Shown: positions 1 to 6,807 of the stretch, piece by piece | Position numbering within the stretch: the first letter of the stretch is position 1 | Layout of the letters: every line of letters begins with the position of its first letter | DNA from: a virus | IMG/VR virus record: IMGVR_UViG_3300032053_014513 | Span: 1 to 20,406 of that record | Reading direction: 5' to 3' (one strand) | DNA: 20,406 bases | Notes under the pieces: generated by a model | What the model saw: only the letters and a program-made list of their open reading frames with translations | The model's database searches: none | What the model was told of the DNA's origin: nothing | Made by a program: the position numbers and the translations under genes

Positions 1-1266
1 ATATGAAGCTAAATTATTTAGCGCTTTAGCTATTAATGTTACGTTTCCAGGACTTGTTTTATCTTGTGATACACCAGGAACTTTTTTAGCAAAATCAGTC
101 ATAATTTTTTTTGCTTCTGGCTCTGCCATATTTTGAGTTATTTTATTATACTCTTCTGGACTTGTCTTTTTAAACTCTTCAAGAGTGCTTTGCAAAACGT
201 TTTGTTGAGATGTCATTTCTATATCAGCAACTTTTATGAAATTTTGCGCAGCTAAAAATGCGTCACGAAATTCATCGCCACCAGTAAAATATTCTGTCCA
301 ATTCAATGGGTTTATGCCCATTCCTCCACCAGCACTTCCTTTACCCCCAACAATGCTGCTTATTCTTACAGCAAGTTTACGAAGATTATTAAGTCCGGAT
401 ATCACCTGATTTAAACTATTTATATCTTTTTTATTATAATCTTGTTCGAATTTGACAAAATCTTTTTTGAAAGCATCAAAAACTATTTTTTGTTCAGCAG
501 TGATTGTTCCATTTTCTTCTTGATTGCTAACTTCAAGATCATCAAGCTCCGATATGAAATTTTTGCCAGCATCAATTAATTCTTTTTTATCATAAATATG
601 ACTAAAAAGTTTGTTGGCTAAATAACCAGTAAGCACACCAGCTGAAATAGCCAATGATAAAGTTGTTGCCAACCCTACTGCTCCAGTAACGGCAACCCCT
701 GATAATCCTGTTGCTGCTGGGGCGGCTTCTAACCACGCTCCAGCACCAGCCATCTCAGATAGTTGAGCTTTTTTTTTAAGTCCTAGTATATCCTCTGCAT
801 CTTTTATAATGTCAGCAACATCAGCTCCATACTTGCCCGTTGGCTGCTTATTCACAACATCAACAATCTTCTTGTGTCTCTCAAGTATGTTCGGCACCTT
901 CGCATGCTCTGAATCACTAATTGGCTTCGCCGCATGTGGATGCGCAAAATCTATAACGTCATCCCCATCCTCATCAATCGCACGATATAAATGAGTCTCA
1001 GCCTTTTTATAATCAAAGAACTTCGTCTCCAATGAATCGGCCTGCTTCTCAAACCCCTTGGCGCGCAATCCATCAGCAAGTTTCAATATGTCCTGCATTA
1101 AATCTTTGCCAGGCTTATATGAAACCTTCTTCTTTGGCTTCGATGCCGCTACCTTCTTTACAACAGACTCAACCGAAGAAGAATTAAACTCGCCCTTCGC
1201 TTTCGAAATTCGTTCTAATTCTCGCATGACCGGACTGTCTAAAAAATTAATGTGCTTAAAAGTCAT
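1..1266 (-). CDS. Virion-cluster protein with helical module and hydrophobic segment (3' end outside window)
   Basis: The reading frame is open for 422 codons from an ATG at 1266 to the window edge, so the C-terminus is missing. The N-terminal 50 residues are basic (KPKKK near 44-48). Residues about 54-92 form a helical module of the kind LA..L...GF...AD.L, which recurs in other proteins of this cluster. It is followed by LYRAIDEDGDD and an AHP motif (108-110), then VVNKQPTGKYG (137-147). Residues about 183-218 are a Gly/Ala/Val/Leu-rich hydrophobic stretch that could be one long or two short membrane-spanning helices. The remainder is helical and charged. The start lies 2 nt after the stop of the 98-residue gene, which suggests translational coupling. 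The function is not recognised. A hydrophobic segment in a virion-cluster protein could mean an ejected or membrane-interacting protein, but that is inference. Confidence 0.8.
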   Translation of the reverse strand, partial: MTFKHINFLDSPVMRELERISKAKGEFNSSSVESVVKKVAASKPKKKVSYKPGKDLMQDILKLADGLRAKGFEKQADSLETKFFDYKKAETHLYRAIDEDGDDVIDFAHPHAAKPISDSEHAKVPNILERHKKIVDVVNKQPTGKYGADVADIIKDAEDILGLKKKAQLSEMAGAGAWLEAAPAATGLSGVAVTGAVGLATTLSLAISAGVLTGYLANKLFSHIYDKKELIDAGKNFISELDDLEVSNQEENGTITAEQKIVFDAFKKDFVKFEQDYNKKDINSLNQVISGLNNLRKLAVRISSIVGGKGSAGGGMGINPLNWTEYFTGGDEFRDAFLAAQNFIKVADIEMTSQQNVLQSTLEEFKKTSPEEYNKITQNMAEPEAKKIMTDFAKKVPGVSQDKTSPGNVTLIAKALNNLASY

Positions 1267-1268
1267 TA

Positions 1269-1565
1269 TTATTCCTGCTCTTCTAAATTGATTAGCATCA
1301 CACTTTCAACAAATTTAGGATCTACTTTGGCTGTATACTCAGGATCATTAGTAAATGCATGCTGAAGCTTCTTAAATGCCTTTTTTAAACGCGGCGAAGC
1401 ATTAACCTTTCGCTCAAAACCCTCAAGGTCCTGCAAAAGACTTATGTCCGCGTCAAGCTCTTCCTCAGCACTCTTTTTGCTAAATGCTTCTTTTTTAAGC
1501 TCGCTGGAAACATATTCGCGAAATATCTCAGAATTTGTTGCTGCGGCCCAATCGGTAGAATTCAT
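1269..1565 (-). CDS. Small hypothetical protein, 98 residues
   Basis: A short, charged, predicted helical protein with no family I recognise. The ATG at 1565 is preceded by a good ribosome binding site, GGGAG at 1571-1575 with 5 nt spacing, which supports the start. The sequence is rich in Glu, Lys and Ala (for example SSELKKEAFSKKSAEEELD) and has no Cys, signal peptide or membrane segment. It lies 36 nt beyond the HNH endonuclease gene and is followed after 2 nt by the 422-codon partial gene, so those two are probably co-translated. By position it is probably a small virion or assembly protein, but no role can be assigned. Confidence 0.75.
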   Translation of the reverse strand: MNSTDWAAATNSEIFREYVSSELKKEAFSKKSAEEELDADISLLQDLEGFERKVNASPRLKKAFKKLQHAFTNDPEYTAKVDPKFVESVMLINLEEQE

Positions 1566-1601
1566 AGTAACTCCCTAATATATCAATGCTTATTTATTGC
1601 A

Positions 1602-2483
1602 TTATTCTGTCCTATTACCTTTCTTTATATTAGCTATAGTCTCTAATGGTCGAAGATTCTCAAGTTTCCAACACTTTAAGAAATTTTCGTCAGTCAAAGA
1701 AATGAACAGAAGCTTAGATTGTGGAATAATGTGGTCTACTTGCCATGTATTTTTATTTGAATCATATTTACCATAATTACCCCAATTCATCCATGGCTCC
1801 CATAATGATTCAATATGTTTACGTAATTCATTCATGTCATACGGCAAATAATTTAAAATAGAATTATTATTTTTTAAACCACCATTTATCTTAATATATT
1901 TATTAACTGCCGAACTAACAACCTCTCTCAATCTAAAAGACGCATCTATTATTCGTTTTTGCTTTTTATATATTCGTTTATATTTGATACGCACAGGCTT
2001 GTATAAAATTTCTCTTTTATATATACATGCTTTACAAACACTTATATGCATGTTTTTTGAATATCTGTCTTTACTAAAATATTTAATATTTTTCTCTAAA
2101 CTACAAATTATACATTTTTTTAAAGATTTGATATCATATTTTATTTTTGTTAATCTTAGTTTCCTATATAATTTAAGGCAATTTTTGCATTTAGAATTAT
2201 ATCCATCTTTTATATATTTATTTTTACTAAATAAATTTATATTGAGATTATTACAGCAACTTGAACACAATTTATTTTCTAAAACAGGTTTTTTGCTATT
2301 TTTTGTTAATAGCTTTATACTTCTGCTTTGCTCAATTAATTTTGATTTATTGTTTAAATATCTTGCGCGATCCGTTTCTTTAACACATATTTTGCACCAT
2401 ATAACAAAACCATCCGCTTTACTACTCGATTTGCTAAATTGATTGAAACCTTTAGTTATTTTACATTTCGAACAAATTTTCAT
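1602..2483 (-). CDS. HNH endonuclease with three N-terminal zinc-binding repeats
   Basis: This is probably a mobile (homing-type) DNA endonuclease of 293 residues. Three evenly built four-Cys units precede the nuclease: C4/C7...C30/C33, C73/C76...C99/C102 and C124/C127...C150/C153. Each has a 22-residue gap between its two CxxC pairs. The second also has an extra Cys77. A Lys/Arg-rich region (about 155-180) leads to the C-terminal HNH core: WQVDHIIP (D250, H251), then LENLRPL (N276) and N285/N290 in ANIKKGN. HNH enzymes use the His to activate water and Asp/Asn/His to hold a metal. No clear ribosome binding site precedes the ATG at 2483. The gene is visibly more A/T- and Asn/Lys-rich than its neighbours, consistent with recent insertion between the 231- and 98-residue protein genes. 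The DNA target cannot be read from the sequence. Confidence 0.9.
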   Translation of the reverse strand: MKICSKCKITKGFNQFSKSSSKADGFVIWCKICVKETDRARYLNNKSKLIEQSRSIKLLTKNSKKPVLENKLCSSCCNNLNINLFSKNKYIKDGYNSKCKNCLKLYRKLRLTKIKYDIKSLKKCIICSLEKNIKYFSKDRYSKNMHISVCKACIYKREILYKPVRIKYKRIYKKQKRIIDASFRLREVVSSAVNKYIKINGGLKNNNSILNYLPYDMNELRKHIESLWEPWMNWGNYGKYDSNKNTWQVDHIIPQSKLLFISLTDENFLKCWKLENLRPLETIANIKKGNRTE

Positions 2484-2505
2484 AAATAGCTGAAATTATT
2501 GAATT

Positions 2506-3201
2506 TTATACCCAGAGAAACTCTAATGAAGAAAAGACCGATGTAGGAGTTCCGGTCACAATAGCTACACCAGGATGACTTGGGCTTGGCTGACGAGTAG
2601 TTAATTTGCCTTCTTCAGAAACAAATAAGTTTGCATTAATTGGATATCTCTGATTAGTCTCATATTGGTCAGTCTGCGCAATAAGCCTAGTAAACCACAC
2701 AGTAACTCTAGAACTTCCTTGTGTAGAATCATCGCCAGGAACATTGGGAACCTGATATGTATAATTAACTCTAGTTCTAATAGAGTCTGGAATTCCATCA
2801 CCATCGGCATCAAAATTCAATTGTGTTCCAGCCAAAAATATAATAACCCCGTTTCTTGGAATTAATTCTACATCTACCGGATCGGATGTAAAACTAGATG
2901 AAACAACATTTGGGTTTTCTAATTCCATTTTTACATCAGTAGGAGTTATTAAAGTCCCTCCAGGCCCAGAGATACCAGCAATTGGACCAGCAATTATTAT
3001 TTCATCAACAGATGGTGCAAAGAATGCTTTTGTCTTTACGTCATCAATAATGCCTATTGGAACTGTACCATCACTAACTCCACAAACTACGTTGTTGCCC
3101 ATTACTGTCAATTGCGCAATCATACCGGGTTGAAACTCAGCGTTGGGATCAACTGGGAAAGTAAAGGGAATTGAATTACATACCTGAATAAGACGTAACA
3201 T
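2506..3201 (-). CDS. Conserved-type phage virion protein, beta-rich, with DxDxDG loop
   Basis: A 231-residue protein beginning MLRLIQV, with SIPFTF, FQPGMIAQLTV and VPIGIIDDVKTKAF near the N-terminus. From memory, this layout resembles a virion protein usually found beside the major capsid gene in environmental phage genomes; no search was possible. Near residue 127 there is a calcium-loop-like FDADGDGIPD. The C-terminal half is beta-rich (NYTYQVPN, SRVTVWFTRLIA, NQRYPINANLFV) and ends in LEFLWV. The frame could open with TTG at 3207, but GAGAGG at 3208-3213 sits 6 nt before the ATG at 3201 and directly abuts the TTG, so the ATG is preferred. Endonuclease genes lie on both sides. A head decoration or completion role is likely but inferred. 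Confidence 0.8.
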   Translation of the reverse strand: MLRLIQVCNSIPFTFPVDPNAEFQPGMIAQLTVMGNNVVCGVSDGTVPIGIIDDVKTKAFFAPSVDEIIIAGPIAGISGPGGTLITPTDVKMELENPNVVSSSFTSDPVDVELIPRNGVIIFLAGTQLNFDADGDGIPDSIRTRVNYTYQVPNVPGDDSTQGSSRVTVWFTRLIAQTDQYETNQRYPINANLFVSEEGKLTTRQPSPSHPGVAIVTGTPTSVFSSLEFLWV

Positions 3202-3207
3202 ATACAA

Positions 3208-3213
3208 CCTCTC
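3208..3213 (-). promoter_or_regulatory. Ribosome binding site that fixes the start of the 231-residue virion protein
   Basis: On the minus strand this reads GAGAGG. It is 6 nt upstream of the ATG at 3199-3201 and immediately adjacent to the TTG at 3205-3207. The spacing supports the ATG and argues against the longer TTG-initiated form. Confidence 0.7.
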
Positions 3214-3217
3214 GAAA

Positions 3218-4051
3218 TTATTGAAGATTTAAATTATTTGACCATTTATACTGAAAACAGCTGACATCTGGAGCGCCAATTTTATCAAGTAAAGCTCTTG
3301 TTGCTTTCTTTGAGGCATAAATTACTGGATATTTTTGTTTATTTGTAACATGAATTGTATCATCACCAACGAATTTATTTAATTTTTCGGCTAAAAATTC
3401 GCACTCATCTATAGTAAAAGAACAGGTACAAAGTCTTAAATGGCCTTTTTCTTTAGATACTGAGCCATCATCCATAATCCAATTTCTAATGGCCGGAGCC
3501 GAAAGTTCAACATCCATAGGTACAATTTTTTTAGCACCTGCATAATATTTATTAATTTTCTTTGCACCAATATACCATTTATTATATATCTCAGCTAATT
3601 GTATAGTGCATTTTGTTGTCAATTTATAAGCATATGTTTTATACGTTTTATCAAATATTTTATATATTCTACAAACCAAATCATTTTGTTCAATTATATT
3701 TTTTACATATTGTATATATTCTTCGTATTTTGATGTAAATTGAAAAAATGCCTGTATTCCAACAAATGCAATACTTCCATCACCCAACAACCAACCATCT
3801 AATTTTTGCAAAGTATCATTATTTAATTTAGTATGATTAGCAAAAATCATATGATTTACTTCAGATCTATTTCTTCTTTTAATATTGTTTTCTTTTAAAA
3901 CATCTCTTACATATGCAGGATGAGTGCTATATGTTTTAGCAATATCATATGTTGACTCGCCATTTTGATACCGCTCCACAATAGATATATCTTCGCCTAT
4001 TAAAACGGTTTTTACCGCATATTTTCTATCCATCATGAATCTATATATCAT
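3218..4051 (-). CDS. Free-standing LAGLIDADG homing endonuclease with N-terminal helix-turn-helix
   Basis: A 277-residue protein with two LAGLIDADG-type helices, LDGWLLGDGS (84-93) and IRNWIMDDGS (188-197). This marks a single-chain two-repeat endonuclease in which D91 and D195 are the expected metal-binding acidic residues. Residues about 24-60 (YQNGESTYDIAKTY...VRDVLKENNIKRR) look like a resolvase/sigma-type helix-turn-helix. No splice-junction motifs surround it, so it is read as free-standing rather than as part of an intein. It lies between a transcription terminator and the 231-residue virion protein gene, and its stop codon is 16 nt above that protein's ATG. No strong ribosome binding site precedes the ATG at 4051. 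An alternative start is one of the two consecutive ATGs giving MMDRK, at residues 6-7. The gene is AT-rich, as expected of a mobile gene. Confidence 0.9.
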   Translation of the reverse strand: MIYRFMMDRKYAVKTVLIGEDISIVERYQNGESTYDIAKTYSTHPAYVRDVLKENNIKRRNRSEVNHMIFANHTKLNNDTLQKLDGWLLGDGSIAFVGIQAFFQFTSKYEEYIQYVKNIIEQNDLVCRIYKIFDKTYKTYAYKLTTKCTIQLAEIYNKWYIGAKKINKYYAGAKKIVPMDVELSAPAIRNWIMDDGSVSKEKGHLRLCTCSFTIDECEFLAEKLNKFVGDDTIHVTNKQKYPVIYASKKATRALLDKIGAPDVSCFQYKWSNNLNLQ

Positions 4052-4070
4052 GTATCATGCTGTTTAAATG

Positions 4071-4105
4071 AAAAAGCCCAAGTTGTGAGATACCTGGGCT
4101 TTTTT
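4071..4105 (-). terminator. Rho-independent terminator after the head gene block
   Basis: A 10-bp stem, AAAAAGCCCA at 4071-4080 pairing with TGGGCTTTTT at 4095-4104, encloses a 14-nt loop. On the minus strand the GC-rich part is followed by a run of five T. It begins 23 nt after the stop of the 393-residue gene, so it would end transcription of the long operon. The plus strand also ends in six T after the stem, so it could work in both directions, but no plus-strand gene is seen. Confidence 0.8.
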
Positions 4106-4127
4106 AAGTTAAGTTTTGAATAGAAGA

Positions 4128-5309
4128 TTAAACATCTTCGAATAATTCATTTATCATATTAATATCATCTGCTTCATTATTTTCGGCGATTTGATCTATT
4201 TCTTCTTCTGGAACCTCGCCCTTATCGCCTAATATCATATCTAAAAACCTATCTTCTAAAGCATCCGAAGGCCCACTTTGCAAATTTGGAGTTTCTGTTA
4301 ATCCAGACTCCAATTGCTCACGCATCCATTCTCCTGGTCCTTCATGTGTTTTATTATAAACACTTGGAAGATGCGCGTTACCATAATACATGCCTTTTCT
4401 ACCGGCATTACCATGTGGGCTATCCTGTATATCATTTACATCATAACCAATATGCCGATACATCTCTTTTTCATTTTTGGATTTGCCAGGATTTTTTGGT
4501 TTCTTAACCTTTTTGCCTACAGGCTTTTTCTTTGCAGCTTCGCTTATAATGACATCGTTACTATCATTGTTTCTATGGCGTGAAGCATCTCCCATTTCGC
4601 CAATATTCATTTTGGAAAGCCATCGAGCCACTTCCTTGGCAGCCCCAGCAATCTCATTTTTATCATCCACATATTCTGTAAATGCTCGTCCTAGCAAAAC
4701 TCCTGACTCGCCTTCAATTCGAACAGCTGCGATCATATAGCCGCCTTCGCTTTGAGGCCGTACAATAATGGTGATTCCATTATCTGCACGAGAAATTTCT
4801 TTTGGTTGGAGCCTGATATGTTTTGCAGCTTCTGGATATTCAAAATCTGAATCACCAGAATCACTTGCTAAAATATCATTTTGTTGAGCATGCCAATTAG
4901 CATCATCATCTGGATCTAAACCTATTTTATTTAGATGTCTTAATGAGTAAATTTTTACTGCATTACGTGGTTGAAATTCTAAAATTTCTCGCGCGTTATC
5001 TTTGGCATCTTCTGGATATTCCCAGCCAGATTCAATTTTGCCATTTACTAAAACATAATGTGTATAATCTGGATTATTTATTCCAGCTGTTTTTTGAATT
5101 TTTGAATTTAATATTCTTTCAACAATAATAGTAGAAGCTTCTGCAAATTTAAATAAACCAGCTTGTTCGAAAGCTGTTGCCGCTACACTTAACTGACGTG
5201 CTGCTTCTATACGTTTTCTATCAACATGAGATTCTTCTTCATGTGTGGCTTTATATAGATTGCTCTCCATTTCGGAAGCTATGTCAATAGTATTTGCTAA
5301 TTTAAACAT
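4128..5309 (-). CDS. Head-cluster hypothetical protein with N-terminal helical module, 393 residues
   Basis: Not assignable to a named function. Residues about 34-70 carry the helical module shared with neighbours (QLSVAATAFEQAGLFKFAEA). Residues 81-139 form a small domain with HYVLVNGKIESGWEY followed by DAKDNAREIL and GLDPDDDANW. Residues about 165-245 look like an alpha/beta domain (ITIIVRP, YMIAAVRIEGESGVLLGRAF, AAKEVARWLSKM). A Lys-rich linker (258-280) and a strongly acidic C-terminus follow. The ATG at 5309 is 1 nt beyond the stop of the 68-residue gene, so translation is probably coupled. It is the last gene before the terminator. Position and composition suggest an internal head or scaffold-associated protein; this is inference. 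Confidence 0.8.
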   Translation of the reverse strand: MFKLANTIDIASEMESNLYKATHEEESHVDRKRIEAARQLSVAATAFEQAGLFKFAEASTIIVERILNSKIQKTAGINNPDYTHYVLVNGKIESGWEYPEDAKDNAREILEFQPRNAVKIYSLRHLNKIGLDPDDDANWHAQQNDILASDSGDSDFEYPEAAKHIRLQPKEISRADNGITIIVRPQSEGGYMIAAVRIEGESGVLLGRAFTEYVDDKNEIAGAAKEVARWLSKMNIGEMGDASRHRNNDSNDVIISEAAKKKPVGKKVKKPKNPGKSKNEKEMYRHIGYDVNDIQDSPHGNAGRKGMYYGNAHLPSVYNKTHEGPGEWMREQLESGLTETPNLQSGPSDALEDRFLDMILGDKGEVPEEEIDQIAENNEADDINMINELFEDV

Positions 5310-5310
5310 G

Positions 5311-5517
5311 TTACGCCAATTTTTCTAATAGTTTTGTAACAAGCTCTGCATTCTTATGATCACCCAAGTTTTCTAAAATATCAGCTGCCTTGATTAAACT
5401 ATTCATGGCAATAGTTATATCATCAGAACGAACAACTGATTCGGCTTGCTCTGCCATAAGATTTTTTCTCATGGCAGAGGCAATTTCATCGCCAATTATA
5501 GAATTTAAGTTAGTCAT
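5311..5517 (-). CDS. 68-residue protein made almost entirely of the shared helical module
   Basis: This small protein is essentially an N-terminal amphipathic helix (SIIGDEIASAMRKNLMAE) plus one copy of the helical module at residues 32-68 (SLIKAADILENLGDHKNAEL...). The same module occurs in the genes on both sides: residues 34-70 of the 393-residue protein and about 160-202 of the 408-residue protein. It starts 5 nt after the stop of the 408-residue gene and ends 1 nt before the next ATG, so the three appear to be translated as a unit. It may be a stand-alone version of an assembly or docking module. The function is unknown. Confidence 0.75.
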   Translation of the reverse strand: MTNLNSIIGDEIASAMRKNLMAEQAESVVRSDDITIAMNSLIKAADILENLGDHKNAELVTKLLEKLA

Positions 5518-5522
5518 TTAAT

Positions 5523-6749
5523 TTAGAGATAGTCTATATCATCACTATTTTTTATCCATTTATCCAATGATTTAAATGCTTTAACTACTTGAGCATCTTT
5601 GCAATTAGAGTGATGAACGTGACCTTCTCCGCTCTCATTTAATTTAGGGTCGATACTTGATTTAAGCTGACTTGGTGATACATAATCATCATCAGACATG
5701 TTTATTTCAGTTGGTTCCATTTTTGGACGATTCCAAGCTGGAGCCGGTTTGCCTACTGGTGCTGCTGGCTTACCAGCTACCCCAGGTGCCTGATGCATGA
5801 ATGGAGCATTTGGCTTACGTTCTGGCATTTTCGGACCAGTATATGGAGCCTGTTGTGATTTGCCGACTGGTTTTGCAGCCGGTTTTGCAGCAGAAATTGG
5901 AGCATCAGCATTGTTGGTATCAAAATCTAATTCTTCATTAGAATCTAATTCAAAATCAAGATCACGCTCTTCTTCTGGGCGCATATCTGGATATGACTCA
6001 GTGTCCATATCTTCCTCTTCTTCTCCTGATAAACCAAGTTCTGAACGCGGCTCTGGACCAAAGAGATCTTTGTCTAATTGACTTTCAAGCTCTTCGTCAT
6101 CAAACTCGCCTTCTTCCTCTTCATCATATGCGGTTTTAATAGAAGCCTCACGAACGATAATATCAAGGGCCTGTAGTGCCGCCATAGAACTGCGCTCATA
6201 GCCCATTTCATCTAGCACGGCTGAAGTTTTTGATAATGAATCAACGATATAATGCAAAGCTAACATCGCATCTTTCTTTTTTGATTTCTTAGCCTCTTCT
6301 TTTTCTTTCTTTGCCTCTTCTTTTTCTTTCTTCGTTTCTTCTTTTTCTTTGGCTTTTTCTTCTTTGGCCTCTTCTTTGGCTTTTGCTTTCTCTTCTTTAG
6401 CCTTCTCTTTGTCGTCTTTCTTATCTTTGGCAAAGTTTACATCATTATCATCATCTTCTTCTTTCTTCTTCTTTTTCTTGCCTTTTTGAAGCCAAGGAGG
6501 CATTTTACCTTTCTTTGGCTTGGTCTTTTTAGACTTGCCTTTCTTATCCTCGTCCTCGTCCTCTTCATCTTCATCATCTTTATCATCAGCTGCAAACTGA
6601 GCAAAACGATTGAATGCATCTAAACTTGGATTAGCAGCTGTTTTTATAACAGCCGGTCCTGGCTTAGCAAATATCTTTTTAAACTCATCACTATTGAGAG
6701 TTTCATCCATATTTGCCGCAACTAAGTCACCTAAATTATATCGTTTCAT
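5523..6749 (-). CDS. Highly charged head-cluster protein with Lys/Glu-rich region, 408 residues
   Basis: The order along the protein is: an N-terminal segment with LGDLVAANMDETLNSDEFKK; an acidic stretch (55-68); a Lys-rich stretch (69-96) containing MPPWLQKGKKKKKK; and a long Lys/Glu/Ala repeat region (108-159) of KEEAKKEK type, likely a single alpha-helix. The shared helical module follows at about 160-202 (SLSKTSAVLDEMGYERS). Then come an acidic region (208-280) and a Pro/Ala/Lys-rich part (284-345). The C-terminus has GEGHVHHSNCKD and KSLDKWIKNSDDIDYL. AGGA sits about 8 nt before the ATG at 6749. Scaffolds and internal head proteins often have this composition, and the gene follows the protease-scaffold gene, so a core or internal protein role is plausible but unproven. 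Confidence 0.8.
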   Translation of the reverse strand: MKRYNLGDLVAANMDETLNSDEFKKIFAKPGPAVIKTAANPSLDAFNRFAQFAADDKDDEDEEDEDEDKKGKSKKTKPKKGKMPPWLQKGKKKKKKEEDDDNDVNFAKDKKDDKEKAKEEKAKAKEEAKEEKAKEKEETKKEKEEAKKEKEEAKKSKKKDAMLALHYIVDSLSKTSAVLDEMGYERSSMAALQALDIIVREASIKTAYDEEEEGEFDDEELESQLDKDLFGPEPRSELGLSGEEEEDMDTESYPDMRPEEERDLDFELDSNEELDFDTNNADAPISAAKPAAKPVGKSQQAPYTGPKMPERKPNAPFMHQAPGVAGKPAAPVGKPAPAWNRPKMEPTEINMSDDDYVSPSQLKSSIDPKLNESGEGHVHHSNCKDAQVVKAFKSLDKWIKNSDDIDYL

Positions 6750-6767
6750 AATTGTATCCTATAATTC

Positions 6768-6794
6768 TGGCCCGCCATATAATATGGCGGGCCA
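6768..6794 (-). other. Perfect 13-bp inverted repeat between protease-scaffold and 408-residue genes
   Basis: TGGCCCGCCATAT is followed by one base and then its exact reverse complement. It is GC-rich within an AT-rich region and fills most of the 58-nt gap between the stop at 6808 and the ATG at 6749. No T run follows on the minus strand, so it is not a standard terminator. It could be an mRNA processing or stability hairpin, an attenuator, or a binding site for a dimeric protein. It lies upstream of the AGGA ribosome binding site of the next gene and does not overlap it. Confidence 0.75.
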
Positions 6795-6807
6795 AACGAA
6801 TCATTAA

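Noticed and set aside
1984-2442. A 152-codon plus-strand open frame rich in Leu, Phe and Ile that resembles a membrane protein
   Set aside because: It is antisense to the HNH endonuclease gene, whose zinc and HNH motifs are unambiguous. The hydrophobicity comes from reading the complement of Lys/Asn codons.
3205-3207. TTG start for the 231-residue virion protein
   Set aside because: The ribosome binding site directly abuts the TTG, while the ATG at 3201 has ideal spacing.
3218-4051. The LAGLIDADG gene as part of an intein or group I intron splitting a neighbouring gene
   Set aside because: The flanking genes have complete-looking ends, no splice blocks or intron core were visible, and a terminator lies directly upstream.
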